DNA of 64,000 bases from the NCBI GenBank assembly GCA_021464415.1, contig CM038469.1:350501-414500 (forward strand), in the 5' to 3' direction. The notes beneath the pieces were generated by a model, which saw only the letters and a program-made list of their open reading frames with translations, was not told the DNA's origin and ran no database searches. The number at the start of each line of letters is the position of its first letter. Position 1 is the stretch's first letter. This document shows positions 11,708-23,100 of this stretch, piece after piece. The stretch comes from Lonicera japonica. Taxonomy: Eukaryota; Streptophyta; Magnoliopsida; Dipsacales; Caprifoliaceae. The translations under genes and the position numbers were made by a program.

Positions 11708-12769
11708 TTATTGATAATATTTCTTCAGACGATCCAGATTAACCGGAGAATTGAACTGATGCCCCTCTGTATCTGTGAGTATGACTACTCCCCCGGAAAG
11801 GATTTCTTTAACAATGTATGGCCCAGTCCATTTCTGTGCGAATTTACCCCTCGGATCTCTGGCTGGTTCCCTGATTTCCTTCAGCACCAAATCGTTTATC
11901 TGTATTCTTCTTACTTTCACCCTTTGATTGAACGCTCTAGCGACTCTTTTCTGATATCCCTGCTGATGATAGGCGGCTTTCAGTCGTTTCTCATCGAGTA
12001 ATGCCAGTTCCTCATAACGGCTTTGAACCCAGTCTAATTCGGACACCGAGCTCTCCAGTATCACCCTCAGCGATGGAATCTCCATTTCTACTGGCAATAC
12101 TGCTTCCATTCCATATGTTAGTGAGAATGGTGTTGCGTTTATAGAGACCCTTTCGGTAGTGCGGTATCCCCATAGCGCGTACGGCAATTTGTCGGCCCAG
12201 TCTCGACCACTTTTTACCATTTTACTAATCACATTCTTCAGGTTTTTATTTGCTGCCTCTACTGCGCCATTGGTTTGGGGCCTATAGGGGGATGATTTGT
12301 GTCTCTGTATCCCGTATTCTTCCATTACATCATTGGCTTCCCCCTCAAAGTGGGTTCCATTATCTGACACAATTTCATGTGGTACTCCGTATCTGCAGAT
12401 GATGTTTCTTCGGATAAATTTTGCAACTTTTTTTGCATCAAGCTTCGCATATGATTCAGCTTCTACCCATTTTGTGAAATAGTCGATTGCTACCAGTATG
12501 TATTCGTGTCCATTACTTGCTGTCGGTGATATTTTCCCAACGACATCTATACCCCAAACTGAAAAGGGCCAGGGGGCCGTCATAGTGTATAATTCTTTTG
12601 GAGGAAGCTTTTGAGATTTTGCATGAACCTGACATAGGTGACATCTTCGTACATGATCGCTGCAATCTTGTTGCATGGTGGTCCAGTAATACCCTTGTCG
12701 GACAATCTTGCGGGCCAAGGTGTGCCCACTCATATGGGGTCCACATTCACCCCCATGAATTTCGTCCAT
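11708..12769 (-). pseudogene. Integrase part of Tat pol, cut off by an upstream in-frame stop
   Basis: A 353-codon frame lies directly downstream of pol, in the same frame, and is separated only by TAA and two codons. It has the N-terminal HHCC zinc fold (H5, H12, C43, C46), then the catalytic triad D75 (WGIDVVG), D136 (VSDNGTHF) and E171 (NGAVEAAN). The tail (KWTGPYIVKEIL, LDRLKKYYQ) is typical of plant gypsy integrases. It joins the cDNA to host DNA. All visible catalytic residues are present, so only the stop at 12776-12778 and lack of its own start signal argue against function. No chromodomain is seen, as expected for Tat. Confidence 0.9.
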
Positions 12770-12775
12770 AACTGG

Positions 12776-15700
12776 TTAGTATTCTTCCTGTTTTAAGCAC
12801 CGGAGGTGTATCCCATCGTGACTCCTTTTATACAATTTTCCCGAGCAAATAATGAACTGAGCGGCTAATCTTCGGAGTGCTACCCGAGTTTTCTTGTCAG
12901 CACCCTCAGGGTATTTTCCCTCTTTTAAGATTCTCCAAATGTCATAATACCAGATCGATGGGTCCAACGTTTCCTCATTTTCGCTTTCGATGACTAGACA
13001 ATATGCAGGAATCTCCCTCTGCTCAATGGCTATTTGTATTGTTTGCATATCTTCGGGAATTTCTACCATTGATGCCAGAGTTGCTAGTGCATCAGCAAAG
13101 TTGTTCTGGCAGCGGGGTACATGGTGAAACCTAACTCTTTCGAACCTGTTGGCCACGTCTTGCAATCGATCTAAGTAGGGGATGAGCTTTTCTTCTTTGA
13201 TTTTCCACTTTCGTAGAATTTGATGAATGATAAGAGCTGAATCCCCAAATACTTGTATCTTTGTTACCCCTTTTTCAAGCGCGATTTCCAAACCCACGAT
13301 GCAAGCTTCATATTCAGCAGTATTATTGGTGCAGTCAAATTGGAGCCGAAAAGACAATGGCGACTGAATCTGGTCTGGTGATATTAGGAGGATCCCTATC
13401 CCGTAACCGTTCTTGTTTGCAGCCCCGTCAAAATACAATTGCCATTCACCCTCTGTATCTATGACCATAACCATTTCATCCGGAAATTTGGATTCTTCCT
13501 CTTCTTCCCCTTCTAACATAGGGTTACCCGCCAAGAAATCTGCTATAATCTGCCCTTTAATCGCCTTCTGAGTGATGTAAGTGATATCAAACTCTGATAG
13601 TAAGAATACCCACTTGGCCATGCGGTTAGTTAACACCGGTTTTTCGAACAAATACTTCAGTGGGTCTAGTCGGGCTATAAGAGTGACTGAAAACACAAGC
13701 ATATAGTGGCGCAATTTCTGAGTGGCCCAGGTTAAGGCTGCACATGATCTCTCAAGAGGCGAGTAATTCCTTTCATAAGGTGACAACTTCTTGCTGATGT
13801 AATAAATTGCCTGCTCTCTCCGACTCTGGGCTATGTGTTGGGCTAGCATGGCCCCTGCAGCAGTTTCATTGACCGTGAGATACAACAATAAGGGCAGTTC
13901 AGGTTGTGGCGGGGCGAGGACTGGTGGATTTGACAAATATTCTTTGATCTTATCGAATGCTGCTTGACACTGTTCATTCCATTGGCCATCTGATGACTTC
14001 TGCAACAACTTGAATATGGGTTCACATTTCTGCGTGAGATGGGATATGAATCGGCTGATATACTGTAGCTTACCCAAGAATCCTCTGATTTCTTTTTCGG
14101 TGCGTGGTACGGGCATTTCTTGAATTGCTTTTACCTTGGCAGGGTCCACTTCAATTCCCTTCTTGCTAACCATATACCCCAACAGCTTGCCTTTAGTTAC
14201 CCCGAACACATACTTCTGTGGATTTAACTTCATCTGAAATTGCCTGAGCCTTTCAAAGAAGACCTTGAGGGCGGGAAGATGCCCTTCCCTTTCTTTAGAC
14301 TTAATGATCATGTCATCCACATAAACTTCTACTTCTTTATGGATCATATCATGGAACAAAGTGGTTGCAACCCTTTGGTATGTTGCCCCGGCATTTTTTA
14401 ATCCGAATGGCATAACTGTATAACAGTAGGTTCCCCATGGAGTTATGAAGGCAGTCTTATCCTGGTGGTCAGGATGCATCTTTATTTGATTGTAACCAGC
14501 AAACCCATCAACAAATGACTTCAGGGCGTGGTTGGTGGTGTTATCCACAATGAGATCAATGTTAGGTAATGGGAAATCATCTTTTGGGCAGGCCTTGTTG
14601 AGATCCCGATAATCTACACACACCCTTACCTTTCCGTTTGGCTTCGGCACTGGCACCACGTTAGCCAACCACGTCGGATAATCTACTACTCGAATAAACA
14701 CCACTTTCAACTGTTTCTCTACTTCTTCCTTAACTTTGAATGACCATTCTGGTATCAACTTTCTGAGTTTCTGTTTGATTGGCCGGCATTCCGGCTTAGT
14801 GTGGATTTCATGCATTACTATATCCGTGTTTAATCCCGGCATGTCTGCATAGGACCAAGCAAAGACATCGGCATATTCTTTCAACAGCTCATACAAGTCT
14901 TTACCCTCGGCTTTACTCAATTCAGCCCCGATCTTTACTTCTTTCCTATCCTCACCGGTCCCTAGGTTAACTGTAATAGTTTCACCTTCCTCGATTTGGA
15001 TTCTCTGTTCGTGTTTTTCTGGGATATCATTCATGGATTCGATTTCTGTTGAGGTAATATGAGACACATTTGGATACTGAGGAATTGATACTATCTTATT
15101 AATGACCATGCTATCAAAAACATTAAGAAATTCTCCTAAGAGCTTATAATCGCTCATTCTACCCACAATTTTATCCCTTACAATTTCACTCCCTTTCTCA
15201 CTCAAATTTCCCACCTCTTTAACTGGACGGATCAGTGTGACCGGGTCCAATATTTGCTTTTCCTCAGTAATTGCCATGATCTGTGTCTCTTCAACGAACA
15301 GATTTTGCATCATACTTGCTATATCTTCCAACTCGTTTTTCTCATCCTGAAGCTTTATGTCATGACCCCGACCCTCGGTATCGTGCATCTGGCTTTCTTT
15401 GTAGTATAGATCTTCAATAAAAAAGATTTCAAAACCCGGAACTCTGTTCCCTTCTGAATTGACCCATGGTTCTTGGAAGCCACAGAATGGAAAATCTTCC
15501 CCTTCTTTTATAAAGAACCCATTGAGGGAGGTATTGATCATTTCGCAACCCGAATCACCCAAGATTTCACCCTCTGTGTCGCATGGGAAACCCAACCCGG
15601 CGCATTTTCTTCCTTGCATATAGGGTTCGATCGGCTCAGCTATCCCGACTTGTCTATCTCCCAATCCTCGACCTGGCATATAGCCCACGGTATGCATTAT

Positions 15701-17158
15701 TGCTACTACTTGCTCATTCAAAAACGGTACTGTTTCGGGTGGTAGGTATGTAATCTTCTGTGAGGTTAAGGCCTGTACCCTCGGTTCATATTGGAAACCC
15801 CCCAACTGTACATCTTGGCTTCCTATGCCTAAGACTGGCGTGTCTTTAGGCATTATGGTTTTGTCACAATCACCATGTATCACGATAATTTCATCTCCTA
15901 TCGGGATCTTGATCTTTTGATGTAGAGAAGACGGAAGAGCTCCTACCGAATGTATCCATGCGCGTCGGAGCAATAAGTTAAAGCTAGATGGTATGTCGAT
16001 AACTTGGAACTCAACAGAGAAATCGATCGGCCCAATTAGTAAGTTCAAGTCGACAGATCCTAATACTGCCCTTTTGGTGTTATCATATGCCCTTACCGTT
16101 ACCGGGGATTCTCCCAAGCTACTTTCATCGAGTCCTAAAGCCTTGAAGGTTTTGAGTGGACAGACATTTATAGTCGCCCCATTGTCAATGAGTACCTTCG
16201 GGACTACCATTCCTCTAGTTTCAACAGATATATGGAGTGCTTGATCATGGTTCCTCCCTAGTGGTGATAGGTCTTCGTCCGAAAATGACAAACTGTTATG
16301 TAGGCTTAGGGTCCCGATCATTGCTGCTAGTTGTTCCGGGGTTGATTCTATTGGAACTATGGCCTCATCCATGAGCTTGAGAAATGCTGCTCTGTGGGGC
16401 TTGGAAGATACCAACAGGCCCCAAATGGAGATTTGAGCCTGCGTTTTCTTCAGCTGTTCAACAACTTGGCTCTTTTCGGGCTGAGCCGCTTCCTTCCTAC
16501 CTTCTTCCTTTCCCTTTTCTTGGGTTTGATAAACCTTCCCTGATCGTGTGAGCTGTTGTACCCACTTAGCCAAATTTTCCTTTTCAGCCACATCAGATTC
16601 TGCAGCTACCTTTGACCAGTCAAAACTGATTGTATCAACATGTGCTCGAATTATTTTTCTTGAGATGGACCACTTCTTACTGGAAGCATCTTGCTCAATC
16701 TTCACTTTTCTTTCCTGGTAACCCAAACCTTGCCGGCGTAGTTGGGTTTTGACAACAATGGGCTCAGCAATGCCCTGATTATTCTTGCCCAACCCTTGAC
16801 CGGGCAGTATTTTCATTTCTCGCATCCACTTGCTAACACGAGAATCATACACTGGTTCCTTTGAAACTTGCGGAGCTTCTTTCATCATATCTCGAAACAT
16901 GGTTTCTAAGTTTTCTTCCTCTTCCTTTATCCAGCCCCGGCCTACACGGTCTTCAACATGGTAAACTACTACAGCCTCTTCCCCATTCTCCCTTACTAGC
17001 TTGATCAAGGAGATGGGATCACATTCTTCATTTTCAACTAATACGGCATTGATTACCCTTCCATGGTTAGGTAGCGGATTCTTCACAACATTTGGTGGCT
17101 CTGGGTCAGGGATTCTTCCCGACTCGATTAGATCTTGGATGGTGTGCCTTAAGGCCAT
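12776..17158 (-). pseudogene. Tat-lineage pol: G-patch, protease, RT, dual RNase H
   Basis: The frame has 1460 codons. A G-patch-like motif lies near residues 108-147 (GQGLGKNNQGIAEP). The aspartic protease has LIDNGAT at 324-330, the DNG variant usual in this lineage, and a second G-patch-like motif follows at 481-522 (GYMPGRGLGDRQVG). RT spans about 770-1000 with LNKACPKDDFPLP and catalytic YVDD at 946-949. The first RNase H (1085-1210) has LYLTVNE where active enzymes have a catalytic aspartate, so it looks inactive. A second, archaeal-like RNase H follows with D1244 (YFDGA), E1282 (NTAEYEA), D1306 (FGDS) and D1356 (FADALA). An in-frame TAA at 12776-12778 precedes integrase. The ATG overlaps the gag stop by 10 bases, in another frame. 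Confidence 0.93.
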
Positions 17159-18612
17159 GCATCGATCAGTGTTGTGTCCTGGGCCTTGGTGGTATTCGCA
17201 GTGTTCATTGGCCCTCCAACCATTAGGAAGTGGGTCGGGGGGAGCCCGGGGGCCAATGGTCGTATGATTCCACTTTCTTGTAATGCGGCTAGGGTTTTGC
17301 TTAATGAGGCCGGCAGACGTGCAAAATGTCGGTCTTTGTTTCTCCTCCCGAACCCTTGGCCTTGGGCAGATTTCTGTTCTCGTGGATACTGAAAATTACT
17401 TCTCTGATAAGACCCCGAATTTTGCTGAGACCATACTTGATTAATAGTAGAAGCAGTTTTCTTGTACTGGGACGAGGCTTTCTTAACCTCAGCGGCCTTT
17501 GCCAGTTCTTCCTCAGTTTCGTTGGCCACATGCATTAAAGCTTTATATTTTTCAAAGTACTGTCGCCCCATGCCATTTCTGATTTCGGGCTTAAAATTCT
17601 TGACTATCAACCCCAATTGTTCTTCCTCAGGGACCCGGTCAATCATTTGTGATGCCAACTCTCTCCAACGTGTGATAAAATCACTAACACTCTCAGTTTC
17701 TCGCTGCTTAGCCATTTCAAGGTGTTTACGAGTAACCTTCAGTTCTTCATTTGACTTGTAGTGCTCCATGAATTCCTTTACAATGCTCTTCCAATCGGCC
17801 ACCCTGTGTTTTTCCAACCCCAGAAACCAACTATGCGCGGGCCCTGTTAAAGTCTGATGAAAACCTTGGGCCAAGTGAGTCTCATTCAACCCATACAACT
17901 GCATAGTGCGAACATAGGCCTTAAGATGTAGATGGGGCGGGCTATTTCCCGAGAATTTTTCCACATTAGGGAGCTTAAAACCCACCGGCAACCTGGCTTC
18001 AGGAAAAATAGACATATTTTGGAGATCGGCTATGTCGTCCGCCTTATCCGTCACCTTTTGGTTCAGAGCCTTCATTTGTTCCTTCAGTAGGGTAATGGCT
18101 TCATTCTCTTTAGCCTGTTCAACTACTGACTCAGCGTACTGCCCCATATATGGATCTGGTTCATGCCCTTCGAAGAGTGGGTTATGGTGTTGTCGGGGTT
18201 GATTATGTTCAGGATGGAGCCATACATTGACAGCATCTGGTACTGGTGGGCCTTGGCGTATTTGGGGAACTGGTAGGACATTTTGCTGAGGTGGGGGAAT
18301 AGGTTGGCCTTGGCCTTGGTTGTGAGCGGGATTAGGATTTGGTTGATTCAGTTCAGCAGGTGCCCGAGTAGCAAGTAAGGTATCCAGACGGGCCTGGGTG
18401 GTCCTATGCAGATTGGTCATGGTGTTCATAGACTGAGCCAGACCCTGTATCATTTGGTAAAGCTGTTCTGGAGTAAGGGCCTCGGGATTGATTGGTAAAA
18501 CGGGACCGGACGGCAGATCCGCTGCATGGTGTTGACCCTCGGCATCATTAACCCTTTCTTCGTTAACTTCTACCTGGTCATTGTGATAATCGAGAGCACG
18601 TCGTGGAGGCAT
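17149..18612 (-). CDS. Gag of the Tat element
   Basis: The open frame reaches back to an ATG at 18828, but I choose the ATG at 18612 (MPPRRALDYH). MPPRR is the usual start of plant gypsy gags, and the nested copy also has ATGCCTC at the corresponding place (22326). That gives 487 residues. The N-terminal third is rich in P, Q and N (PNPNPAHNQGQGQPIPPPQ). A short coiled stretch (LLKEQMKALNQKV) precedes the retrotransposon gag domain (FSGNSPPHLHLKAYV through LGLIVKNFKPEIRNGM). No CCHC knuckle is visible. Gag would form the cytoplasmic virus-like particle. The stop overlaps the pol start (ATGGCCTTAA), suggesting -1 frameshifting or reinitiation. No frame break is seen. Confidence 0.88.
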   Translation of the reverse strand: MPPRRALDYHNDQVEVNEERVNDAEGQHHAADLPSGPVLPINPEALTPEQLYQMIQGLAQSMNTMTNLHRTTQARLDTLLATRAPAELNQPNPNPAHNQGQGQPIPPPQQNVLPVPQIRQGPPVPDAVNVWLHPEHNQPRQHHNPLFEGHEPDPYMGQYAESVVEQAKENEAITLLKEQMKALNQKVTDKADDIADLQNMSIFPEARLPVGFKLPNVEKFSGNSPPHLHLKAYVRTMQLYGLNETHLAQGFHQTLTGPAHSWFLGLEKHRVADWKSIVKEFMEHYKSNEELKVTRKHLEMAKQRETESVSDFITRWRELASQMIDRVPEEEQLGLIVKNFKPEIRNGMGRQYFEKYKALMHVANETEEELAKAAEVKKASSQYKKTASTINQVWSQQNSGSYQRSNFQYPREQKSAQGQGFGRRNKDRHFARLPASLSKTLAALQESGIIRPLAPGLPPTHFLMVGGPMNTANTTKAQDTTLIDAWP

Positions 18613-19128
18613 GATGAGAGGTGAATCTGGTTGAGTAAGTCTGCCTGTATGATCTCTACCAGCCCAACCGGCCAGTGTGTTTCCGCAATAAAAAAAAACC
18701 TGGGAGTGGTGGAGAAAAGACTGAGATAAGGACAACGAGCCAGAACTAGATAACTGATACTTTTCACCAATTGATTGTGTAATTCTCGGAAAAGAGTGTG
18801 ACTCGATGATATGCAAATCGAAAACCACTTTTTGGTGTTTAGGCGAAAACAGACCGACAGTAGCAACTTGAGAGCCCCGTGGATAGGTTTAGGGTGGGAA
18901 TATAAATTCCCGGGGTGCCCTTATAACCTTCCGATTTTGAAAATTAATTTTTTTTTGAAAAATTCATTTTGGAGAATGACTCGATTTTTTGAAAGAATAT
19001 TTTGAAAAATATTTTTTTGAAAATCGGGAAGTTCTCTCCACTTAGAGTTGCTTTTCATGGAAATAGTAAAAGGGAAATTCTCACTAACTGGTTTTAGTGA
19101 GGGATTTCTACGAACGGGGTTGGACAGC
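18613..19128 (-). other. Distal leader of the Tat element with a conserved hairpin
   Basis: This untranslated stretch lies between gag and the nested insertion. It matches 21851-22325 of the nested element in reverse: the GGCTGTCCAACCCCG block, the AATTTCCC..CATGAAAAGCAACT block and the AT-rich run of TTTTTGAAAA. CTCACTAACTGGTTTTAGTGAG (19080-19101, shown in two halves: CTCACTAACTG and GTTTTAGTGAG) can form a hairpin and is preserved in both elements. The last five bases, ACAGC, are the TSD of the nested insertion. Confidence 0.75.
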
Positions 19129-21183
19129 TGTGAACACCTCATTTTGCGACCCCCGCAAGAATCCTAATTTTCAAAAAAATGAACATGCACGCATGCACGA
19201 GAATTGTTGGATGCACAAAATCTATGTACATGTGATACAGGTCAAAGAAGAAAGTCGAAAGGACCCCGGATGAGGAGTCACAGAATTATCGAAAATTGTC
19301 GGAATCGAAAACCGTCAAAACTCCTGGAAACTTGTGAAAGGAGAGTCACGTACTTTGGATCATCCTCAAACTTTGAGAGTTGTTGGAAATTATCAAAAGG
19401 AGTAACATACTCGAAAATCAGCTAAATCCGACGGTCGGATCTCCGAAAATTCAAAAAATTGCGAGTTTATTTCGGGTGGTCAAATGGAGGTCTTCTCGAA
19501 GTTAAAATGGTTTGAAGTTTGGTAAGTGGATAGGCCTTATTGTGGGGAAGAGCATATTAAAATTTCATCTTTGTCGGACATGGGGTCCTCAAGAATCAAT
19601 TTGTCTACCGTGCAATTCTAGTTGAAATGTCCTTTGTAGTAAATTAAAATAAATAGTGGCCTTCCCGAAATATGATCGACCTCAAATTTGGACACAAGTT
19701 AGAAAACATTTGGAGGGAAAACATATCAAAAAATCAGCATAATCAAACGGTTGGAAGTTCAGTTGTCGAGGTTTTTGTACGCAAGTACGTTTTCTATGCG
19801 GGAACAAACTCTTTGTACCAAGCCAAGGAGAACGAGTCCTTCCCGAACTCCGATCGTCCTCAAATTTTTACAGGGTGTAAAAGACTTATATTGGCAATAC
19901 ATATCCAAAATTCAGCCTGATACAACGGTTAGAACCTGACTTCTCGTGCAAACAAGGGACCTTGTCTACAACAAGTACCTTTCCTACGCGGACACAAACT
20001 CTTCGTACCAATCATAACGAAAGGGAACCTTCCCGAAATCCGATCGACCTGAAATTTTTACACGATCTATAATATTCCTATTTACAACACATATCCAAAA
20101 ATCAGGATGATCCAACGGTGGGAATGTCTCGCGATAATTTCCAAGAGTCCTAGTTGCAATCTCTTTTCTTGCTCTCCAAGTATTTTCTTCAACTATAAAT
20201 AGACCCCCCCTCCATTCATTATTTTCATCAACAATCAAGGGGATTTCGTGGTACACACCAAGAGATCCTTATTCTCTCCTTCCAAGAAGGCTCAGGTATA
20301 ATTTTCTCTCTCTTCTTTTATTTATTCGTCAGTTTTATAATTCATACTCTTGTTTGCATAATTTTTATTACTTAATAGCTTTTCAAAACCTTTTTTTTTT
20401 CAAATTGTTTTCAAAACTAAAGGCGTATAATAAACCATAATCCAATTCCAAAATAGTGTTATTATTTTTTTACTTTTTCAAAAGTCCGGATTAGCGGTAT
20501 CGTTATACGAAGGAATCGATAATCGCTACATATCCAATCTAACTCATAGATTACGGTGTGTATGTGATAAATACTCGATTATGAAAGCATTTTTGCCATC
20601 TATACCGGTTTAATTAATAGACTTTGGTATACGATCGGTCAACTCGCCTCATATAATATCGAATATAAGATTCCACATTAAATCAGTTTCCGAAAAGCCC
20701 AATACTTTACAAAATCACTTGTTTCATTGCATCTATTATTATCAAACTCTCTTTTTCAAATCACACACACACACTTATTTTCAAAATCATGGGTGAATTA
20801 GGAAACACATCGTTTTCATCCCAACCCCAAAATCCCGATTTCTAAGGTAAGCACGGAAAGCTGTAAAGTAATGGAAATAGCATGCAAGAACTGAATTATA
20901 ACACACGCATATCCTACTCAAGAGACCGAAAGGGCGAATTGGGTGCCTAATACCTTCCCGATTCGTAACTTAATCCCCGAACCTTCGAATCAACTGGTTT
21001 CGCATATATTGTGTATAAGAGGATATTTACTCCATAAATACGTCTCTTTTACACAAACCTTTTTTGTTTGTTTAGTAAAACAAACTGGCGACTCTTATTC
21101 TTTTCAAAACCTGATTTCCAAATCAACAAACGGAATCGCCGCCCACGAGGACCCCCCGGGCGTCGAGGACGCGTGTTCTCACA
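19129..21183 (+). repeat. 5' LTR of the nested element
   Basis: It starts TGTGAACACCTCATTTTGCG and ends GCGTGTTCTCACA, immediately followed by the primer site. It is nearly identical to 26569-28621. It carries the five-unit module array (19390-20130) upstream of the TATA box at 20193. Confidence 0.95.
20193..20201 (+). promoter_or_regulatory. TATA box of the Tat 5' LTR
   Basis: CTATAAATA lies about 70 bases downstream of the last GATCCAACGGTGGGA module and 990 bases before the LTR end. The same box occurs at about 27630 in the 3' LTR and, on the - strand, at 30280-30288 and near 7965. It sets the expected start of the U3-R boundary. Confidence 0.75.
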
Positions 21184-21202
21184 GTGGCGACTCTGCTGGG
21201 GA
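21184..21202 (+). promoter_or_regulatory. Primer binding site, Arg-tRNA type
   Basis: GTGGCGACTCTGCTGGGGA directly follows the LTR. It is close to TGGCGACTCCACTGGGGA, the complement of the plant Arg-tRNA 3' end used by Ogre/Tat elements. This sequence decides the sense orientation of the element. Confidence 0.85.
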
Positions 21203-22325
21203 CGTAAGAGGATTAGACTCTAAACAAGAGTAGAATATGCGTGGATAATTATTTATGTTTGCATGCTTTCTTTTTTGGCCTTAGTCTTAGGATAACATAG
21301 ATGCGATTTAGGTGGATACCCTAATTTCCTTTTTGTTTGTAATAATTGTTTGAGGAAAATCTTTTCATAAATAAAAATTGAAAGTACTCGAACAAACCCT
21401 AAAGCGCTTATCATAATATACCTCCATAATTGTTATTTTGCACGCACCCACTATCATCATGCATTATCGCGAGTGTGAATTTACCCTATCAACCTCGGGA
21501 CCAAAGTCGTGATTAGGCCGTGGACTTGCAGGTCTACACTAGCCGAAAGCGAATGGGACCACTCTCCTTGGCCAAGTACCAAACTGAGGTATATCGAGTG
21601 ACGAGAACACTCACGTACCCAGAATGTATATCAAAAGGTCCTTGCACGTACTCGCTCTTGGGGTATATAGCAAAACCTAGCCAAATAGGAGGGAGCCTTA
21701 AACCTTACCCCTTTCAACCACGCTTGCATATAGGATGCGTCAGCCTAGTACACACGAATTTCTGCATATTTTCTTGACCGTCGGTCGTGAGATTAGTGAA
21801 CAAAAGGACTTGTCATACATACCAACTCTTGGTTTGGCAAGTACGGTCGGTGGCTGTCCAACCCCGTCCGTAGAAATCCCTCACTAAAACCAGTTAGTGA
21901 GAATTTCCCTTTTACTATTTTCATGAAAAGCAACTACAAGAGGAGAGAACTTCCCGATTTTTCAAAAATGTTTTTCAAAATATTTTCTAAAAAAAACCGA
22001 GTCATTTTCAAAAATGATTTTTTCAAAAATTAATTTTTAAAATCGGAAGGTTATAAGGGCACCCTGGGAATTCATATTCCTACCCTAAACCTATCCACGG
22101 GGCTTTCAAGTTGTTGCCGTCGGTCTGTTTTCGCTAATCACTAAAAAGTGGTTTTCGATTTTATTTTTTTGTCGAGTCATAGTTTTCCGAGAATTATGCA
22201 ACCCATGGCAAAATATTGATTTTTCGGTCAAATCCCCGACTTCTTTCTCCCCATTCTTCACCACACTCCGATTATCTACTGCTGGCAAACTAGACGACTC
22301 ATGAGATCAGATTCACTACCGATCA
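21203..22325 (+). other. Untranslated leader of the nested element
   Basis: The first ~640 bases match 28627-29279 of the host element in reverse (for example GCATATAGGATGCGTCAGCC). The remainder matches 18613-19128 in reverse. It contains the conserved hairpin at 21880-21901 (CTCACTAAAAC/CAGTTAGTGAG). Short open frames inside are not shared between copies. A role in RNA dimerisation or packaging is an inference from its conservation. Confidence 0.75.
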
Positions 22326-22830
22326 TGCCTCATCATTGCAACACGAGCTACTACTTCATCAAATCGGGGTCGAGAAAACTGAGGGTAATTACGGTGAAGC
22401 TTCTCATGCAGCGGGTCCGCCGCCTGGTCCCGTTCTCCCACAAACCGAGGGTGGCACCTTAACCCTTGAACACATCTATCATTTAATCCATGATCTGACC
22501 CAGTTCGTAGCCATCATGAAAGATCACTAAGTGGCCACCCAAGCCCATCTTGAGCCCTAATCACTGTCAGAATACATACTGAACCAAACCAATTCAATCC
22601 AAATCCATACCCAGCCTAAGGTAACCAAACCCAAGACCCAGTAGCTCCACTTAACATTCTCTAACACATTCTCTCAATTCCTGCCAACATCAACCACCCA
22701 CTTCATGTGCCATTGCCAACATCGTTGTACCACCGGTGCAAGATCCCAAACCGCCTGGTTGAACCCTAAACATAACCAACCCCTTCAAAACCATAATCCT
22801 CAAGCCTTCCTTGATGCAGATCATAACAGA
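22326..22830 (+). pseudogene. Broken gag N-terminus of the nested element
   Basis: From ATGCCTC at 22326 the frames together recall residues of the intact gag. GPVLPQTEGGTLTLEHIYHL corresponds to the GPVLP..LTPEQLYQM stretch. A later frame gives AWLNPKHNQPLQNHNPQ, matching the VWLHPEHNQPRQHHNP region. Several frameshifts and stops separate the pieces, and the gag core domain is absent. It is a residue of an autonomous ancestor, not a gene. Confidence 0.8.
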
Positions 22831-22839
22831 TCCCCGAAG

Positions 22840-23100
22840 ACTAGCCTCACCATCATCACTGAGGGTATAGAGGGTATATGCACTGAGGGTATCGACAAGA
22901 AGACCCAAATAGCCTCACCATCATCGTTCGCATACACTGAGGGTGCAGAGGGTATATGCACTGAGGGTTTCGACAAGAAGACCAGAACAGCTCCCCGAAA
23001 ACTAGTCTCACCATCATCGTTCGCACATATTGAGGGGGCCGAGGGTACATCTACTGAGGGTATCGACGAGAAGACCCGAACAACTCTCTAAAGACTAGCC
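22840..23100 (+). repeat. Tandem repeat, about 3 copies of a ~90 bp unit
   Basis: Units contain GAGGGTATATGCACTGAGGG, TATCGACAAGAAGACC and CCTCACCATCATCGTTCGCA. It starts right after the gag remnant and has no counterpart in the intact element, where gag and pol occupy this place. Confidence 0.85.

Noticed and set aside
15473..15745. + strand frames across 12297-17761
   Set aside because: They are antisense shadows of the long Tat gag and pol frames, which carry recognisable domains.
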